A stretch of 64,000 nt of DNA from Corynespora cassiicola (taxonomy: Eukaryota > Ascomycota > Dothideomycetes > Pleosporales > Corynesporascaceae): positions 62,001-126,000 of the forward strand of contig JAEUWY010000021.1 of NCBI GenBank assembly GCA_022059125.1, written 5' to 3'. Position numbers and translations under genes: made by a program. Positions 40,257 to 51,407 of this stretch are shown here, piece after piece. The notes below the pieces were generated by a model. That model was not told the origin of the DNA, did not search any database, and saw nothing but the letters and a program-made list of their open reading frames with translations. Numbering within the stretch: the stretch's first letter is position 1; each line of letters begins with the position of its first letter.

Positions 40257-41493
40257 ATGCCGATATACCGCAGCATCAATATCGCGCTACACTCGCAGTT
40301 TGGCATCGAGCAGTTGCCAGAATACCGTCCACAAAGCCGGGACTATTATTCGGAGCGAGACATAGCCGCCAACCCACCTCTTCTCGTTGACGAGCTCACT
40401 TCGACATGCAGCGTCTACATACCAGTCTTTCCCAGCAGCCAATTTTGGATCAGTTACTATGTGTCCCCACCAGTACCCGACGAGCAGCACTTTCTCTTCA
40501 AGCTCTACATCAATGGCATCTTCGTGTTCAGCTGGGGAACCGGGATAGAGAACAATTGGAAAGGCAAAACAATGTTTGGTCTCTATCGGCAAGGAAGCGG
40601 CGCAAATGCAAGGGTCAGGTGGGAAAAACGGTCCTTGTTCTTCAGCCCACCGGACAGAGGAGACGGGGAGTGGAAAGGCGTCGACGATCCCTTTGACGAG
40701 AACGCGCACGTGGAGATACGCGTACATCGTGCTCGTGGCAGGCGCAGAACCCCGCGGCAGAGTGATGAGTATGCAAATAGTGAGCACGCAAAAGACGAGC
40801 GGGCAATCAGGTAAGTAGCCCAGTGCAAGCTGATTTCTAGCGAGACAACAAACTGACATGTGCAGCTTGATGAATGCTGGTCGCGCAGGTGCCGATCACC
40901 CCAAGCGATTCTACCGATTTGCGCTCATCGACCCGCTTGACCAACCGTTTGCTACCTTTCGCTACTACTATCGTACCTGGGACCAAGTCGAATATCTCGG
41001 CCTACAAAAAGTAGACGAGCAGCTGGGTGAGGATATGGAATTGTCCATCATCGAACCGTATCTGGCAGACGAGAGTGTGGAAGGTGAAGGGGCACAGGGC
41101 CAAGCAGACGAAGGAAGTGGAGCGGGCTTGGAACCCCCGACATACATCCCGCAGGGTGATTCGGGTATGGAACCTCTTGCTGGAGATCCATCGTCGACGC
41201 CGTCCTCGTTGGAGCGTCCTCCGCTGGACCCGCCGTCTCGTCCTCCGCCTTCAATCCCTCGGATACACTACACGCCCGCAGAATCAGAAAACACTATCGA
41301 CCTAGCTTATCGACCAGAAGATTGGTCAATCGAAACGCCGAGCCCGATCCAGTCTTTGAGACAGGAGATCTCTACGCCTCCGCCTGGGGCAAAGAGGAGG
41401 CTCGCAGCGGCATCGTTGTTTGGCATGATTAAGAAATCATTGAAGCGACGTGAAGCATCGAGCTCTGACAAGACCAACGATCCAGAGAGCTGA
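40257..41493 (+). CDS. Hypothetical protein, 393 aa
   Basis: Exons 40257-40810 and 40866-41493; the 55-nt intron has GTAAGT, a CTGAC branch and CAG. The start is the ATG at 40257 (MPIYRSINIALHSQFG); the frame is open earlier only from GTG. The N-terminal 170 residues look like a beta-rich domain (STCSVYIPVFPSSQFWISYYV, FLFKLYINGIFVFSWG, ARVRWEKRSLFFSPP). The segment around the intron is basic, and exon 2 begins with PKRFYRFALIDPLDQPFATFRYYYRTW. The last 150 residues are Pro/Ser/Glu-rich and disordered, ending in a basic stretch (MIKKSLKRREASS). I recognise no named family. It resembles uncharacterised ascomycete proteins with a single beta-sandwich domain and disordered tail. Confidence 0.75.
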
Positions 41494-42006
41494 TCTGCAT
41501 CTAAGAATGTCTGACGATGGGTCTTAGAGTTGCTTTTTCGACGATCCGGAGAGGTCGGGTTGGGTTGGGTGTGTCGGGTGGGCCGGGTGCGGTTGGAACG
41601 GAGCCATTGCGATGACACTCAGCATGGGAGACACTGCAGACAGAAAAGAATATTAGCATGCGCCCATGGCTCTCTTTATCTAGCGCGCCATCAGGCAAGC
41701 TGCCAGCCATAACACCGCGAGACGGCGTGACGTCGGAGGGGATGAAACGCGAACCCTGCGCGATGATGCAAGGGACGCGTCGCCTATTGGCTGCTCCACC
41801 TCACCCCGCAACCCGAGCTTCCAAGCTCCGGGGTGAAGCTGCTGGCCAGCTGACAGCTCCGCCTCACGTCGTACCACGACTCTGCGACTGCTCTCTTGAC
41901 GCACTGCGATTGCGTCTCCTCTAGCTACATCTCATCCGAATTTATATTCTCCTTTGAACCCGCGCCCTTTCTCCATCGCTGAAGCTGTGCCCAGCTCCGT
42001 GACGCA
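41494..42006. other. Intergenic, promoter of glutaminase A gene
   Basis: No further gene. Includes GGTTGGG/GGTCGGG-type G-rich repeats near 41550-41600. Confidence 0.5.
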
Positions 42007-44631
42007 ATGCGCCCGCTCGGCCTGGTAGCCGCCGCGCTCCTCGGCAGCGCTGCGGGGACGTCGACGCTCAAACCGCCAGTCCTGCCTTTGATCGTGAGGA
42101 ATCCGTATCTCAGCACATGGCTGGGAAATGCGAGAGATGAGCCGTGGTCTAAGTGGCCCATGTTCTGGACCGGCAGCGAGGTATGACCTCTCTGAAGGAG
42201 CACCGGATGGATGAGGCAGGATTGCCATCACTGGGCTCGCTATTGGGCGGTGCGATGTTGACAATCATGACAGATTGGCTTCGGCATCCTTGCCTCTCTT
42301 CCAGACACGAACGAAGTGTTCCCGCTGCTGGGCCGGCCTCAAGATTCTTTGGGCAACGAGGACGTCCAGTAGGTATCACGTCTGAATGCCACCACGCTTC
42401 GCTAAGTAAGCCAAACAGCTATACCGTCTCGTACCCCGTATACAAAGGCGCCAAGTACGATGCCTCCACCACTAATCTCACCTACTCTCTCCCTGCCCCC
42501 GAGAAGCACGCCAATGCTGGTGATCTCGAAATCACCCTCTCGTTCCTGTCTCCCGTTACGCCCACTTCGACTCTGCGGCAGTCGATTCCCGCGGCATACC
42601 TTACTGTATACGTAGAGGGGAGCTTTGACGTCGACATTTATGTCGACGTGAACGGCCAGTGGGTCAGTGGAAAGCGGGAGAGCCTCATAGAATGGGGCTT
42701 GACCCAGCAGGAAGCTGTCGGCCCAACCGAAGCTCTCAAGACGTGGAAGGTCAAGCGCCAAGTCGAGCAAATTTTGACCGAGACCAATGACCAGCCTGAG
42801 TGGGGACAGCTGCACTTCACCGGTCCTGCCGATGTACGTCACGAGTCTGGAACGTCGGCGCTCCTCCGCCAGCGCTTTGCTCGCACGGGAACCCTGCAGA
42901 ACCAGGTCGACAAGTCCTTCCGCAGCATCATGGACGAAGAGCCCGTATTTGCCTTTTCCAAGTCATTCAAACTCGGAAAGAAGTCCAAGTCGTCTGAAGT
43001 TCAGAGCGACAGCGTCCTGTTCACCATTACCCACATCCAGGACCCTATTACCCAATATGCCTCTGCCCGCGGCTTGACCTTTATGCGCCCCCTGTGGAAG
43101 TCGTGGTTCGAGGGCGACGACAAGCTTGTGCAGTTTCACTATGGTGACTTTGCCAGCGCAAATCTTCTGGCTAGCAATTACTCGGAGCAGCTTCGCGTTG
43201 ATGCCTACAAGTCAGGCTCTACCAACTACGTCGACATTGTTGCGCTTTCTTCTCGCCAAGTCATGGGTGCTACCAGCTTTTCTGGAACTCCAGACAGCCC
43301 GTTGTTGTTCCTCAAGGAAATCTCTTCCAACGGGAACTGCCAGACGGTGGATGTCATCTTCCCTGCCTTCCCATTCTTCTTGTACACCAACCCCAAGTGG
43401 CTTGCATACCTCTTGGAGCCGTTGATTGAACACCAGCTGAGTGGCCAGTACCCCAACAACTATTCGATGCACGATCTTGGCGCACACTTCCCCAACCTCA
43501 CAGGACATGCTGACGGCAGAGACGAGTACATGCCTGTAGAGGAATGCGGGGACATGTTGATTATGGGGCTTGCCTTGGTCAACTCCTTGACCTATGGCGC
43601 TGATGTGGATGCTGCTTCTATCTGGTCAACCGTTGGAGACAAGACCGATTACACTGATGACGACGAGAAACCTTTTGCTTTGACGAGACTGGGTACTCAC
43701 GACAGCATTGCTCACATTGACGATACCTGGGGTGGAGGTGCCAAGGGTGTGAAGCAGGCAAAGAAATGGCTTGAGGGTAGCTACGACCTATGGAAGAAGT
43801 GGACCGGCTACTTGGTTGAGTTCAGTCTTGAGCCTCACAACCAGCGTAAGTATTACCAAACCAAGCACCAAATCCGGGAGCTGACATTGAACAGTATGCA
43901 CTGATGATTTTGCTGGCTGGCTGGCGCTTCAAACCAACCTTGCTCTCAAGGGAATTATCGGTATCAAGGCTTTCAGCGAACTCGCCGATCTTCTTGACCG
44001 ACCAGGAGATGCCGACCACTACCGCAACATTTCCGAGACTTATATCGAAAAGTGGCAAGAGTATGGCATCTCGCGCGACGGTACGCACGCCAAGCTTGCA
44101 TACGACTGGTACGGAAGCTGGACGACGCTCTACTCGCTCTACGCCGATGCCGTCCTTTGCTTCCACCCGTCGACCACAAACGAGACTTCCGAGGAAGATG
44201 ACAGGTTTGCTTCCGGCGGAAACCGCGCGCAGGAGCCCCTCAGCTCAGGCCGCACCCCGATTACCAAGGACTTTATCCCCGACCACATTTACGATATTCA
44301 GTCCAAGTGGTACGGCGCAGTCATGCAGAAATACGGACTACCGCTTGATAGCCGTCACTTGTATACCAAGTCGGACTGGGAATTCGAGGCGGCTGCTGTA
44401 GCGTCGAAGAAGGTTCGCTCCGAGATATTGGACAGAGTGGCGCTCTGGCTCAACGAGACGGCGACCGACAGGCCGTTCACCGACCTTTACAACACTGAGG
44501 GCGACGGTGGCTTTCCGAACCCGTACTTTTTTGCACGCCCTGTCGTCGGAGGCCATTTCGCTTTCTTGTCGCTCGAAAGGGCTTGTGGGGGAACCGCAGC
44601 CGAAGCCTTCAAGTTCTCGGATAACGAGTAA
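42007..44631 (+). CDS. gtaA: Secreted glutaminase A (DUF5127-DUF4965-DUF1793)
   Basis: Four exons: 42007-42180, 42274-42368, 42419-43845 and 43895-44631 (introns of 93, 50 and 49 nt). 810 residues. The signal peptide is MRPLGLVAAALLGSAAG. Exon 1 carries PPVLPLIVRNPYLSTWLG and WPMFWTGSE, and exon 2 continues IGFGILASLPDTNEVFPLLG, the usual N-terminal block. The middle shows SLIEWGLTQQE, RPLWKSWFEGDDK and EYMPVEECGDMLIMG. The C-terminal six-hairpin part has DDFAGWLALQTNLALKGIIG, HAKLAYDWYGSWTTLYSLYAD, WEFEAAAVAS and VGGHFAFL. This matches fungal GtaA, an extracellular enzyme hydrolysing L-glutamine to glutamate. Its catalytic residues are not well fixed in my memory. A shorter reading that starts in intron 1 would lose the signal peptide. 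Confidence 0.92.
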
Positions 44632-45396
44632 CTCTTGACGCCAGAATTTTGTACGGCGTAGTACAACGCATGTAAATTGCACTTTGGAGCATTGCATTAG
44701 GTGTAGCGAGACTGCGTGCATGGGCGGTGTCCGATAGCAATTGACCATTACCACGCCCAATACATACTACAACCACAACCTCTACTTCTTTCGAAAACTA
44801 AATGGAATGTATTTTGCAGCTTTCGCTTCTCGAGGTCCCGAGTCAAGGGGTATGGAAACGACTAACACACATACGTACTAGCGTCACTCTTCTCACCAAC
44901 GTCCCTCGATGTTTTCAAGTCAACAGATGACGTCAGTAAGTCCTGTCATTGTATTCACACTTTAGAACCTCGAAGTACTCGAAAGTATATAGAAAACTCT
45001 ATTTTCTACTCTTTTGGTTCCCAACCATACTCACGACTGCTCCTTGAACAACTTGTCGAAACAACTTCTTTGTTCAACCACATCCTTTGTTCTCAGCCTA
45101 CAACCCAAGTCGAGAAGATTTGAGGCCGCAATTGGTGTAGACAAGAGAGAACGCCTTTGTTCCAACAGTTCTTGCCAAGCTTCGTGCACAGCGCCGTATA
45201 ATAGGTGTACTGGGGCATTGTGAGGCGCATTTTCGCGAACTCGATACCGGGTTGTTGCGGCACACCGAGAGCCACTATCCAAAAAACGAGTATAATTCCT
45301 GAGAGACACCAATTCGAAACTTCCCGACCCCGATTCGTCGACATTGTAGAAGACTAGAGCCAAGCTGTGCCCCGTTCGTGACTAGAAGAGCGCAGA
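44632..45396. other. Intergenic, nothing recognised
   Basis: No gene seen. Contains the promoter of the 45397 gene. Confidence 0.5.
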
Positions 45397-48207
45397 ATGG
45401 TGAAGTACAACAAGGATGGGACATTGAACACACGACACGATGAAAAGCTGGATGATAAAGCTAGAAACCGTGCTGCTAGCAAAAAGTACACGGAACAATT
45501 GGACGAAGCAAACAAGCTGGTCAATGGCGGGAGACCCTACCAGGCGCCACAGCCTGAGGCACAACCCGACGAAGCCCTCGAACAGCAGACAGAAGAGCCT
45601 TCTGGTACGAGGCGAAGCAAGCGAATTATCAATAAAGCGACCGGCGCGGTAAACAACCAGCCCGCCGAACAACCTCCGCAGCAGAGAACCTTGAAGCCAC
45701 ACGAACTCGAGCGCTTGGAAAAGATGAAGGAATTCATCACCTTCCAAGCCCAACAACACAAAATAGCTCAGGGAATAGAAGAAGGATACCCACGAGTCCA
45801 GTTCGTGATCGAGCCCCAGTCTTTCCGCACCTTGTACTCGGTGCCCACCAGCGTCGCAGAAGGATACGGCCATGACCCGGACCAATACCCCGAGATCTAC
45901 GGCAACCACATCCCCGAGTTCGACAGTGTGGGCAAGTGGCCGTTTCCGCCCCAAGGCATCGACAAGGCGGTCGTCATGAGGTATTGCGGCGCTGCCGAGG
46001 AGCAATTGCTGCTTGATCCGACAAGCAAGAATGTCACTTTGCCAATCAGGTGGCCGAGGAGACACGACAGTGCCAAGTATTCGCAGGGTGAGCATGTGGC
46101 TGGCATTGATGCAGGCGTGATCGAGAAGTTTATTGTGCCGTGGCTTCTAGAGATTGAAGAGGTCCAAAAGCATCGAGCAGAGCGGGAGAGGAGGCGGAAG
46201 CGGAGGGAGAGGGAGGTCCATAGTTCGGGACGGCCGGTGAGCAGGACCTTCTTCGGAGAAACCTTGACTTGGGACATTCTACCCAAGCCGGAAGAGATAC
46301 CCGATAGCGAAGATGAGAGGATGGGTGGCGAGAAGAAGCCACGCATCAACGCGGAGGTCCGGCGTCGAAAGACAGTACTTGAAGACATCGAGGAAGAGTC
46401 CGACCTCGACGAAGAAGACGTTCCAGAAAACGACGATGACTTGCCAGCAGATGATGGCACGACACCGCGCATCAACATCGATGAAACTTCGAGTCTTGCC
46501 GAGATGATTCATCTGTACAACGCCATCTTGCAACTGGGCATCCATATGTCTGAGCAACGGGCTCTTGCCGAGAAGATCGTCCACGAGATGAGCCAGCGGG
46601 ACTACAAGGACTGCGAGCTCACGTTGATTGAGCTCACCATTGGCCGATTCTACTCGAGAAGCGTCGGCGTCCTCGATCTGGTGCTCAACCATGTGGTCGC
46701 CATGCATGCACAGCGGCGCCGAGACGACCGTGCGAATCCAGAGTCTCTCAAGGACATCGAGGACAATCTTCGACGCGGAGGTGCAAACATCGATCCCGAT
46801 GGCAGCAACCCACAGTACCTCGAGTACAGCAGTACCAACGCCGGCCGCCAAGACTATCCCGACGATACTGTGGTTATCGCTCCGAAGCTCGCTGTCGTGG
46901 GCCACAACGTCAAGCACTGGTCTGGCATTCGATCTGATGGTAATACGGCGACTGCGTACCATGGTCTCCCCTTGAACAATGGATCGGATACCAGGTACAT
47001 CCGTGAGAGTGCCACGGAGCCTTTTGGCGCGAGGGGCAGCGTGACTGTCTCGACGAACTTCCTGACGAACCAGCCCGCCGTCGGCAATGAGCCTGGTGGA
47101 AAGGATGTACCGCGCAAGCGAATATATCCGTTTAATGAGTTGATTGAGGACTCGGAGAGCAGCAGTGATGGGAGTGACCATTCAGGACCTCCGCCAACTC
47201 GTGTGAGCCGCCTCGGCTTGAACAATCCCGCAAGAGCTCCTCCAACAAAGAGAGTAAAGACAAACCACAGCTCTCTTCCAGAACTTCAGCTTGGCTTTGC
47301 AAATGCGGCAAATGCTGGTCGTGAGCCACAAAGCGGCTCGTTAGAGATGATCATAAACTCGATCGAACAGCCGGACCAAGTTCTCGCAGCATCGACCAGG
47401 AAAGTCCCGTCAAGTACCCGGACGCAGCCCTCTCGAGGAGCAAAAGCTACCACAGAGAAGCGGAAGCCAGACCCTCTCGCTGCCCGCCCCACCAAGACTG
47501 GCCAAATCACCAAGCCCGCGCAGAAGACCACTGGCACCTCCCGAGCAGTCCTGCCCCGCCCAGCTGCTGTAGTTCCCGCCGCCGCCGCCGCCGCCCCCGC
47601 CCAACCTGCAAATGACTTCCGCACCAAGGCGAACAATACGCACTACAGCGTTGCAACTGAGCAACAGCTGAAGGACGAACCTCGAGCCCAACTCCGAAGA
47701 TACTGCGCCCACATCGGCCTCGGTGGCGGAAAAGACAAGAACCAATGTGTGGCCATCATCTACAAGCACCACCACCCCAACTCCAGCATCCAGATCCCTG
47801 GCCCTGGCCCGCGCCCCGGCCGCGAGGCTAATAAGCTCAAGAATCGCGCTGCTGCGGCAACGAAGACTGCTGGCATTGGTGCTGCTGGTGCTGCTGAAGA
47901 CCAGACTGCGGCACCGAAGCACCAGTTTGAGGATGCGTTTCTTGGCTTGACGAAGCAGCAGCTCGTCAGTGGAACTGAGGCGACGAAGAATAGCCTCAAG
48001 ACGTTTTGTGCGGAGAAGAAGCTGGTGACTAGGGGCTGTAGGTCTAGGGCGAACTTTGCGGATGTGGTGTGGAGATGGGCGGAGGGGGTTAGGCAGGAGA
48101 TGGAGGCTGAGAGTGATGGGGATGGGGATGTGGAGATGGAGGATAGTGAGGTGGAGAGTGAGGGTAGTGCACCATTTGGGGATTGGGATGGGGATAAGGA
48201 GTTGTAA
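45397..48207 (+). CDS. Large hydrophilic, probably nuclear protein with SAP-like C-terminal motifs, 936 aa
   Basis: Single exon with ATG at 45397. Highly charged. Basic clusters such as TRRSKRIINK (about residue 70) and RAERERRRKRREREV (about 263) look like nuclear localisation signals. A Glu/Asp tract (EDIEEESDLDEEDVPENDDD) lies near 330. Residues about 355-440 form a compact helical segment (AEMIHLYNAILQLGIHMSEQ, DCELTLIELTIGRFYSRSVG). A long disordered part with an Ala run follows. Near the C-terminus two segments have SAP-like spacing: EQQLKDEPRAQLRRYCAHIG and TKQQLVSGTEATKNSLKTFC. The end is acidic. SAP motifs bind DNA or RNA, so a chromatin role is conceivable, but I do not recognise the protein. 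Confidence 0.75.
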   Translation: MVKYNKDGTLNTRHDEKLDDKARNRAASKKYTEQLDEANKLVNGGRPYQAPQPEAQPDEALEQQTEEPSGTRRSKRIINKATGAVNNQPAEQPPQQRTLKPHELERLEKMKEFITFQAQQHKIAQGIEEGYPRVQFVIEPQSFRTLYSVPTSVAEGYGHDPDQYPEIYGNHIPEFDSVGKWPFPPQGIDKAVVMRYCGAAEEQLLLDPTSKNVTLPIRWPRRHDSAKYSQGEHVAGIDAGVIEKFIVPWLLEIEEVQKHRAERERRRKRREREVHSSGRPVSRTFFGETLTWDILPKPEEIPDSEDERMGGEKKPRINAEVRRRKTVLEDIEEESDLDEEDVPENDDDLPADDGTTPRINIDETSSLAEMIHLYNAILQLGIHMSEQRALAEKIVHEMSQRDYKDCELTLIELTIGRFYSRSVGVLDLVLNHVVAMHAQRRRDDRANPESLKDIEDNLRRGGANIDPDGSNPQYLEYSSTNAGRQDYPDDTVVIAPKLAVVGHNVKHWSGIRSDGNTATAYHGLPLNNGSDTRYIRESATEPFGARGSVTVSTNFLTNQPAVGNEPGGKDVPRKRIYPFNELIEDSESSSDGSDHSGPPPTRVSRLGLNNPARAPPTKRVKTNHSSLPELQLGFANAANAGREPQSGSLEMIINSIEQPDQVLAASTRKVPSSTRTQPSRGAKATTEKRKPDPLAARPTKTGQITKPAQKTTGTSRAVLPRPAAVVPAAAAAAPAQPANDFRTKANNTHYSVATEQQLKDEPRAQLRRYCAHIGLGGGKDKNQCVAIIYKHHHPNSSIQIPGPGPRPGREANKLKNRAAAATKTAGIGAAGAAEDQTAAPKHQFEDAFLGLTKQQLVSGTEATKNSLKTFCAEKKLVTRGCRSRANFADVVWRWAEGVRQEMEAESDGDGDVEMEDSEVESEGSAPFGDWDGDKEL

Positions 48208-48805
48208 GACCAGAGCGTGTACTTGAGTGGTAGAGAGAAGACAGGGTAAGCCCAAGATAGACCCAGAGATGATGATGGCGAGATGGAATTGTAACACTAG
48301 AACTTGTATATAAGCATGAACAGTTAATGGATGGACTCTAATAACCTTTACTTAAAAGAACAGAATTTGCGTGAACACTTCTGTTGGAGTGACAAGGTAA
48401 CATGCACTTTATCGTCACACTTGCATACCATTCCGGCTGAGAAAACCTTTTGTCATGAGTAACTATGCCATGGTCAACAAATGACCGAAACGAAAACGCC
48501 TCCAACGTCGTGGGGTATCTTTAGGAAAGGAAGACGATGCCCGCAAGGGGGAACACCCATACCGACTCCACAAGAAAGAAGACGCCCTTGACCAAGGTCC
48601 CAATCGCCAGAAAGAAAAGACGCCCCAAGAAATGCGAGCCCAAAGAAATCCCCAGTCCACGCCTGCTCACCCAGGCCCAAACACAGAAATCCCCCAACCC
48701 ACACACCCAAACAAAAATCCAAATAAAAACCTCCACCCAAACACCAGATTACCAAAGGGAAAAAAATAAATAGGAAAAGCCTCCCCACCAGAGAACCCCG
48801 CCACA
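48208..48805. other. Intergenic, convergent 3' flanks
   Basis: Open frames here are shadows. The segment 48540-48780 is C/A-rich. No gene supported. Confidence 0.5.
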
Positions 48806-50194
48806 TCACTCTTCATCCTCCTCCCAATCGCACTCCGACTCCTCCTCGGGCAAGCCCGCCGCCTTTCTAGCCTCGCGAGCCGCCTCGCGCTGAGCTTCCA
48901 GACGGTCCCAATCCTCCGCGACCGGCAACCTCCCCACCACCGCCAACTCCTCCAGCGCGCCCACCCCAGCAGGCACGAAACCACGCTCATCCACCCAATG
49001 GCACTCAGCCGCCGGGTCGCCCTCCTCGCGCACAAGCACGACAGTACCTCCCGGCACCTGCCGCCGCTCGAACGCGAAGACGACGTCGCCGCCTGCAAAC
49101 AGGCGGCGCCCGGCAGCCGAGGCCACGGGGGATAAGGCGCGGAGTCGCGTCCGCGAGGCGAGCAGCGCGACGGCCCAGGCGGGAGCTTGGCCGCGCAGAC
49201 GCAGAGAAGAGGAGGGGCGGTGGGAGAGGCCGGCGCGCGACAGGTAGTCGCCCAGACTGACGAAGCCGGTTCCCGGGGCGGCGACCAGGGGCTCCAGCGT
49301 CGTGGCGTGCAGGTACACGTCGACGTCCTCGAGGAGCGTGGTGCGCGGGCCGGCGGGGGCGCGGCGAGCGCCAGCTGGGGAGGAAAGGAAAGGGGGAGGG
49401 GAGGGGGAAGAGGGGACGCGGGCGACGGAGAAGGGGAGGTCGGAGGAAAGAGGGAGGGAGAAGGAGAGGAGAGCGGAGCCCGGAGCAGAGTCCAGTGCTC
49501 GCTCCACGAGGCCCAAGGCCCTGTATTTGGCCACTTGGGAGACGGCGGTAGGAAGAGTGACAGCGGTGGCGGGCGAGAAGGGGTGGCGCTCGTATGCCGC
49601 TGAGAGGAGGAGGGGGATGACCGGTGTCTCTGCCGGCAGCACGCCAAACGTCTCTGGTTCGCGCTCTGTGAAGGAGGCAGCAGCAGCAGCAGGAGGTGGT
49701 GGCGGCGGATGAGAAGCTGGAGCTGGAGCTGGAGCTGGAGAGGAAACAGGAGTAGGCGCTGGCACTGAGGCCACTGCGGTGGAGGTGGTGATGGTGGCAG
49801 CGGCAGCGACGGAAGCAGGAGCGCGGTTGACGGCCACTGGGGCCCGAACGGGAATGGCAGCGGCGGTAGTGGGGGTGACTTGAGCTGGCTGTTCATTTTG
49901 TTGCTGTTGCTGCTGAGCTGGCCGATGCTGCTGCTGTTGTTGCTGCTGCCCGGCCGCCTGGCCAGAGCCAGCAACCTGCTGACCACGCCGCCGGTTGGGA
50001 GGGACGTACAGAGGTACGACCCGATCCGCAGCACGACGACGCGACTCGCGAGTAACATTCCTCCCTGGAGAGTGCGAGCGGTCGCGGCGGACTAGGTGGC
50101 GGTTAACTTGGTGAACTTGTCGCCGCGAGAACGGGACTGGCTGCGGGCGCCGCCTACGAGAGGAATCGTCGTTGTTGCTGTTGTTATTGGCCAT
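48806..50194 (-). CDS. Low-complexity protein with Gln, Pro and Ala runs, 462 aa
   Basis: ATG at 50194 (MANNNSNNDDSSRRRRPQPV). The N-terminal 70 residues are Arg-rich (HSPGRNVTRESRRRAADR). Two polyglutamine runs (Q7 and Q6) follow at about 83-100, then an Ala/Pro/Val-rich linker with repeated AP dipeptides and a Pro6 run. Residues about 180-430 are less repetitive and may fold (TFGVLPAETPVIPLLLSAAY, VVFAFERRQVPGGTVVLVRE). The C-terminus is helical and acidic (DRLEAQREAAREARKAAG). No family recognised. It converges with the 936-aa gene. Mononucleotide-like and triplet runs make sequencing slippage possible. Confidence 0.65.
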   Translation of the reverse strand: MANNNSNNDDSSRRRRPQPVPFSRRQVHQVNRHLVRRDRSHSPGRNVTRESRRRAADRVVPLYVPPNRRRGQQVAGSGQAAGQQQQQQQHRPAQQQQQQNEQPAQVTPTTAAAIPVRAPVAVNRAPASVAAAATITTSTAVASVPAPTPVSSPAPAPAPASHPPPPPPAAAAASFTEREPETFGVLPAETPVIPLLLSAAYERHPFSPATAVTLPTAVSQVAKYRALGLVERALDSAPGSALLSFSLPLSSDLPFSVARVPSSPSPPPFLSSPAGARRAPAGPRTTLLEDVDVYLHATTLEPLVAAPGTGFVSLGDYLSRAGLSHRPSSSLRLRGQAPAWAVALLASRTRLRALSPVASAAGRRLFAGGDVVFAFERRQVPGGTVVLVREEGDPAAECHWVDERGFVPAGVGALEELAVVGRLPVAEDWDRLEAQREAAREARKAAGLPEEESECDWEEDEE

Positions 50195-50939
50195 TGTGAG
50201 CCAGTCGGTAGCAATGGCAATTATGGTGGTGGTAGTATCGGTAGTTGTAGTGGTGGCTGCTGTGAAGTCGTGGAGTTAATCTTGGTGTCTGCGCCGAAGA
50301 AGGAAGAAGGGTGGGAGAGAAAGTGTTTATATAGAGCTGGGCGGGCCGGCGCCGGGCGATTGATCCTCCGGAAGAAATTTCTAGAGAGATTTTTGGAGTC
50401 AAAAGTGAAGGTGAAGGAGTCAAAATAGTAATTTTGTCTTCAAATTTGGAGCGGACGTTCACTTCACTGTCCGGATGCAGTTAGCGTGGCTCGAGGGTGG
50501 TAAACACTCCAAAAACTAACCTCGTTTCAGAAATCGGTAGCTGGACCAAGTAGATACAAACGATTATGAGCTCCAAGAGACTCAACCCATTTTGATAGCA
50601 TAGAAACGAGTTGCACAATACAGTGCAGCCGTCTTAGTCCATCAACGTCGGGTCCATCCGTTTGCATCAGTCACACTGTGGGCTGTGGACATCCAATAGA
50701 GAATGTGCGGACCGTTTGGGAGCATGTCGAACCATATCAACATTGTATCACCCCATCCCCACCATATCCCACATTGTAAACGGAGTACACAACCCGCCGC
50801 TATTATGTTAAATTCGTGCCCACGATCCTCGAGATCCTCTCATCTCACCACAACATCACGATCGCTACTCTGACCTACGATCTTCAATCTCCCTTTGAAC
50901 TTATCTGACACACTCATCTCGACCGAATCGACCATTGCC
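50195..50939. other. Intergenic, nothing recognised
   Basis: Divergent region between the 50194 gene and the possible microprotein. The last 120 bases are pyrimidine-rich with CATCACGATCG-type words, resembling a fungal mRNA leader. Confidence 0.45.
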
Positions 50940-51050
50940 ATGCCAGACCAGGAAACCTACGGTACCTATGACCAAGGTGGTGGTCGACGAGGCGCAGTGT
51001 CCGGAGCCTCCGGGGCCGAAACGTCCAGCTCGAGCTCGGGCTCCAAATAG
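50940..51050 (+). CDS. Possible 36-aa microprotein
   Basis: A short frame starts at an ATG in a good context (GACCATTGCCATGCCAGAC) after a pyrimidine-rich, leader-like sequence. It encodes MPDQETYGTYDQGGGRRGAV followed by a Ser-rich C-terminus. There is no signal peptide. Both ends look deliberate (leader, Kozak context, no overlapping better frame), but a frame this short can occur by chance. Confidence 0.3.
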   Translation: MPDQETYGTYDQGGGRRGAVSGASGAETSSSSSGSK

Positions 51051-51407
51051 CAGATGGGCTGCGTAAAACAATATGTCACGGCTGTTGACCGTTGCGGATA
51101 TATTCATTGGTGAGGTTGCTGATCCTGGTATGGGCAGCCAGGTTTGATGCTGACGTTTCCAGGCGACTCGGAAACGAATGTTAATCAATTGTAATCACTG
51201 ATGTGCCTCAGAGCTTCACGGACATGAATGGATGTCTGAACGGCTGAGGTGACGATAGAGAATTGAATTACTTGACTTCTGAACTTGAAACTCCAATCCC
51301 AACTCTTAGTGCTATGAATTTAATGACCAATATGTCCCTAATCGCCGCCGGTGCATGATTTCCTCCTTGGATGTGGGCTTGTGTCTTTTGATTTCGCTCG
51401 AAAACCT
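51051..51407. other. Intergenic, nothing recognised
   Basis: No supported gene between the microprotein candidate and the relic. Confidence 0.45.

Noticed and set aside
48667..50058. 463-codon alternative minus-strand frame overlapping the 462-aa protein
   Set aside because: Same region, shifted frame. It is Ser/Pro/Arg-dominated, begins at a poor start and runs past the accepted gene's stop.
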